Of a stretch of DNA of 64,000 nt, positions 63,845 to 64,000 are shown one piece after another. Numbering within the stretch: the first letter of the stretch is position 1; every line of letters begins with the position of its first letter. The DNA comes from Fodinicurvata sediminis DSM 21159 (GTDB lineage: Bacteria; Pseudomonadota; Alphaproteobacteria; Kiloniellales; DSM-21159). The notes under the pieces were generated by a model. The model saw nothing but the letters and a program-made list of their open reading frames with translations. It was not told the origin of the DNA and ran no database searches. The DNA lies in assembly GCF_000420625.1 (NCBI RefSeq), contig NZ_ATVH01000016.1, positions 124,001 to 188,000 on the forward strand. The letters are read 5' to 3'. The position numbers and the translations under genes were made by a program.

Positions 63845-64000
63845 TCAACGGCGTGACCTTCCCGCGCGCGGGTCCAGAGCGTCCTGCAGGCCATCCCCCA
63901 GAAAATTGAAGGAAATGACCGTCAGAAAGATCAGCAGGCCCGGCCAGATGGCCAGCAAGGGAGCCTGCCAGATGAGTTCCTGGGCCCCGGTCAGCATATT
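63845..64000 (-). CDS. Peptide/nickel-type ABC transporter permease (DppC-like), C-terminal end
   Basis: Only the last 51 residues are visible. They include LIWQAPLLAIWPGLLIFLTV and SFNFLGDGLQDALDPR, the signature tail of OppC/DppC permeases. The stop is at 63845-63847 and a strong terminator follows, so this is probably the last gene of its operon. The rest lies beyond 64000. Confidence 0.9.
   Translation of the reverse strand, partial: NMLTGAQELIWQAPLLAIWPGLLIFLTVISFNFLGDGLQDALDPRAGRSRR

Overview
The window reads as a chromosomal stretch of a free-living alphaproteobacterium, roughly 60% GC by eye, most likely a marine or halotolerant member near the Rhodospirillales. Lineage clues are the split transhydrogenase (pntAA, pntAB, pntB as separate genes), the cell-cycle regulator TrcR (DUF1013), DUF1192 and DUF2849 proteins, the divergent rpsU / def-coq9 pair, and a heterotetrameric sarcosine oxidase operon. 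Osmolyte genes (an OpuC/OsmF-type importer, sarcosine oxidase, a DddP-like enzyme) suggest life with compatible solutes. I see no rRNA, CRISPR array, insertion sequence or prophage. One tRNA (Val, CAC) is present, with a partial inverted copy of it about 0.6 kb away.

Layout. 1-3538: soxB-soxD-soxA (minus strand; soxA runs off the left edge). 3864-7229: polar amino-acid ABC importer. 7222-10118: thiamine thiazole genes thiO-thiS-thiG-thiE (minus) behind a TPP riboswitch. 10309-16699: siroheme and assimilatory sulfate reduction genes (cysG, DUF2849, cysI, DUF934, cysH), then a ferredoxin reductase and a 2Fe-2S ferredoxin that could supply sulfite reductase. 16904-21283: Bcr/CflA efflux pump, two phosphatases, an Fe-S scaffold, a PQQ sugar dehydrogenase. 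21521-24533: pnt transhydrogenase. 24568-28080: three poorly characterised genes, including a secreted protein with a duplicated C-terminal module. 28264-31639: XRE-cupin/GNAT operon with a palindromic operator, rpsU with a terminator-like leader, def-coq9, a MarR regulator. 31899-33493: a glutamine amidotransferase coupled to a glutamate-racemase homologue that lacks both catalytic cysteines. 33552-39732: DUF2272 lipoprotein, fhs, a secreted repeat protein, a stress-type membrane gene trio, a globin-coupled chemoreceptor. 39979-44654: glmU-glmS and fumC. 44715-49963: RHH protein, AsmA-family protein, GNAT, nitrilase. 50056-57065: betaine-type importer, LysR regulator, Fe(II)/2OG dioxygenase, DddP-like M24 enzyme. 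57117-64000: tRNA fragment, GFA enzyme, tRNA-Val, two SDRs, trcR, quinone oxidoreductase, DUF429 protein and the end of a dipeptide ABC permease.

How the genes fit together. Sarcosine oxidase oxidises sarcosine and, in the THF-dependent reaction, yields 5,10-methylene-THF; fhs also serves the one-carbon pool. The OpuC-type importer could supply betaine-like solutes, and the LysR/dioxygenase/M24 block beside it looks like a catabolic unit for an imported osmolyte. The cys genes plus ferredoxin/FNR form a plausible complete route from APS to sulfide. The most unusual items are the cysteine-less racemase homologue, the DddP-like enzyme with one catalytic residue changed, the inverted tRNA-Val fragment and the terminator-like rpsU leader.
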